From Treponema sp. (GTDB lineage Bacteria > Spirochaetota > Spirochaetia > Treponematales > Treponemataceae), in NCBI GenBank assembly GCA_016297415.1, contig JAEDGQ010000044.1:1-14944 (forward strand): a stretch of 14,944 nt of DNA. Direction: 5' to 3'. Made by a program: the position numbers and the translations under genes. Below are positions 14,288 through 14,944 of the stretch, piece by piece. The notes under the pieces are model-generated. The model was given only the letters and a program-made list of their open reading frames with translations. It searched no databases and had not been told where the DNA came from. Position 1 is the stretch's first letter. Every line of letters begins with the position of its first letter.

Positions 14288-14375
14288 GGGGCGTTGCGGG
14301 GTGTCCCCGCAGAAGGGGTAGCGGAAAAGACCGCAGCGTAGCGAGGACTTTGGAGCGCAGGGGGAGGCTTCCCCC
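14288..14375 (+). repeat. GC-rich hairpin repeat, copy B
   Basis: Elements in order are GGGGCGTTGC, the hairpin GCGGGG-TGT-CCCCGC (14296-14310), AGAAGGGGTAGCGGAA, an inner AGCGTAGCGAGGAC segment absent from copy A, GGAGCGCAG, and the hairpin GGGGGA-GGCT-TCCCCC (14360-14375). Compared with copy A, both hairpins keep pairing. In the last one a G-C pair here corresponds to an A-T pair there, which is a compensatory change. Confidence 0.85.
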
Positions 14376-14384
14376 TTCTTTTTT
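14359..14384 (+). terminator. Terminator formed by the end of repeat copy B
   Basis: AGGGGGA (14359-14365) pairs with TCCCCCT (14370-14376) around GGCT, followed by T, C and six T (14379-14384). It should end transcription of the 201-aa gene before the FliG-like gene. Confidence 0.75.
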
Positions 14385-14412
14385 ATATCTTCATTTTAAT
14401 TTAAATTTTTTT

Positions 14413-14418
14413 TATACT
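14413..14418 (+). promoter_or_regulatory. Probable -10 of the FliG-N-like gene
   Basis: TATACT (5/6 to TATAAT) lies after a terminator and before the ribosome-binding site GGGAGG (14429-14434), which is five bases from the ATG. The -35 at 17-base spacing (TTCATT, 14390-14395) is poor. Confidence 0.4.
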
Positions 14419-14439
14419 TAATTCAGGTGGGAGGTCTTT

Positions 14440-14805
14440 ATGACTGGATATGAAAAAATTGCCATTCTTTTGGGTGAACTTGGCAGCAGTGCCAGCGATG
14501 CTATACTGGACAGACTCAATCTCAGTACTGAAGAACTAAGTAAAATCCGTAAGGCTATGCTTCAGGTGCGTTCTTATGGTGAACGGGCATACGACCCTTT
14601 TGACCCTAATCAGGTAAACAGAGAATTGGCTGTTCTTGAAGAATTTAAGCGTTATGGCGAAATGAGGGGAATTTATAAAGAAGTTCCTCATGATGGTCTT
14701 ATTAAAACTTCTGATTCTGCAAATCAGAACTTCCGCAGCATGGCCCAGGCTGATCCTGAAGCTTTTGCAAAGGCTCTTGGTGTGTGGCTTTCCAGCGATA
14801 AATAA
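14440..14805 (+). CDS. Small protein joining a FliG N-terminal-like domain and a FliF C-terminal-like tail
   Basis: This encodes a 121-aa cytosolic protein. Residues 2-80 resemble the FliG N-terminal domain: GYEKIAILLGELG, then SDAILDRLNLSTEELSKI, then VLEEFKRYGEM, which parallels the VLEEF helix of FliG. Middle and C-terminal FliG domains are absent. Residues 101-119, with DPEAFAKALGVWL (105-117), resemble the conserved C-terminal peptide of FliF, which in flagella is the part bound by FliG-N. Both matches are from memory of the families. The protein could cap FliG or FliF, modulate motor assembly, or self-associate. The strong ribosome-binding site and its own promoter make the gene convincing. 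No other flagellar gene is in the window. It could also simply be a diverged, unrelated helical protein. Confidence 0.75.
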   Translation: MTGYEKIAILLGELGSSASDAILDRLNLSTEELSKIRKAMLQVRSYGERAYDPFDPNQVNRELAVLEEFKRYGEMRGIYKEVPHDGLIKTSDSANQNFRSMAQADPEAFAKALGVWLSSDK

Positions 14806-14869
14806 AAGAGCGCCGGTCTTTTGACGAGGCCACTGAAAAAGGGTCTCCAATTTTTAAGGCCTGAAAAAA

Positions 14870-14913
14870 AAAAGCCAGATTTTTGAGAAAAAAATCTCAT
14901 AAATCTGGCTTTT
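14870..14913. terminator. Long bidirectional hairpin at the window end
   Basis: Arms 14870-14888 and 14895-14913 are complementary at 18 of 19 positions around six A. The A-run before the left arm (from 14864) gives a long T tail on the minus strand, so it best fits a terminator for a minus-strand gene entering from the right, and also serves the FliG-like gene weakly. A second small palindrome, GCTCTTT (14914-14920) with AAAGAGC (14922-14928), follows. Confidence 0.7.
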
Positions 14914-14944
14914 GCTCTTTTAAAGAGCAGATTATTTGTCTTTT

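Overview
The window looks like chromosomal DNA of a spirochaete, most likely a Treponema. The coding regions are AT-rich. PheS is the archaeal-type, HTH-extended form known from spirochaetes. A GAF-GGDEF diguanylate cyclase sits in an operon with lineage-type proteins of unknown function. FtsK carries a very long acidic linker, and the last gene encodes a FliG-N-like protein. The genes are AT-rich, but the gaps between them hold short GC-rich palindromic repeats. No tRNA, rRNA, CRISPR array, prophage or transposase gene was recognised. The genus is inferred from gene content recalled from memory, not from a search.

Layout. (1) 64-4606, plus strand: a compact five-gene operon with a good sigma70-type promoter whose predicted start site falls on the first ATG. 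It encodes a large cytosolic protein of unknown function (DUF5312-like), a GAF-GGDEF diguanylate cyclase, a rhomboid protease with its catalytic dyad, and two exported proteins, and it ends in a hairpin terminator. (2) 4648-6241: stand-alone pheS with its own terminator. (3) 6343-7269, minus strand: an FMN-dependent alpha-hydroxy-acid-oxidase family protein with a cysteine cluster at its N-terminus. (4) 7270-7718: a 449-base non-coding stretch rich in palindromes. (5) 7719-11264: ftsK/spoIIIE, 1181 aa, with four N-terminal membrane segments, about 550 residues of acidic linker and a complete motor plus gamma domain. (6) 11287-11461: an apparent ftsK terminator whose two arms are separated by a cluster of TGAGCYTGTCGAA repeats. 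(7) 11540-12821: a small HTH regulator and a membrane protein with a histone-H1-like basic tail. (8) 12872-14384: two copies of a GC-rich repeat in inverted orientation flank a Nudix hydrolase, a small minus-strand gene and a 201-aa protein of unknown function. (9) 14440-14805: a 121-aa protein that appears to join a FliG N-terminal domain to a FliF C-terminal-like tail, followed by a long hairpin at the window end.

How the genes may work together. The first operon couples second-messenger synthesis (c-di-GMP) with a membrane protease and two exported proteins, which suggests an envelope or motility-related signalling unit, although no direct link can be read from the DNA. FtsK and PheS are housekeeping. 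The FliG-N/FliF-C hybrid is the most novel-looking protein. The most novel-looking DNA features are the split terminator, the covarying inverted repeat pair and the 18-bp T7/A7-bounded palindrome.
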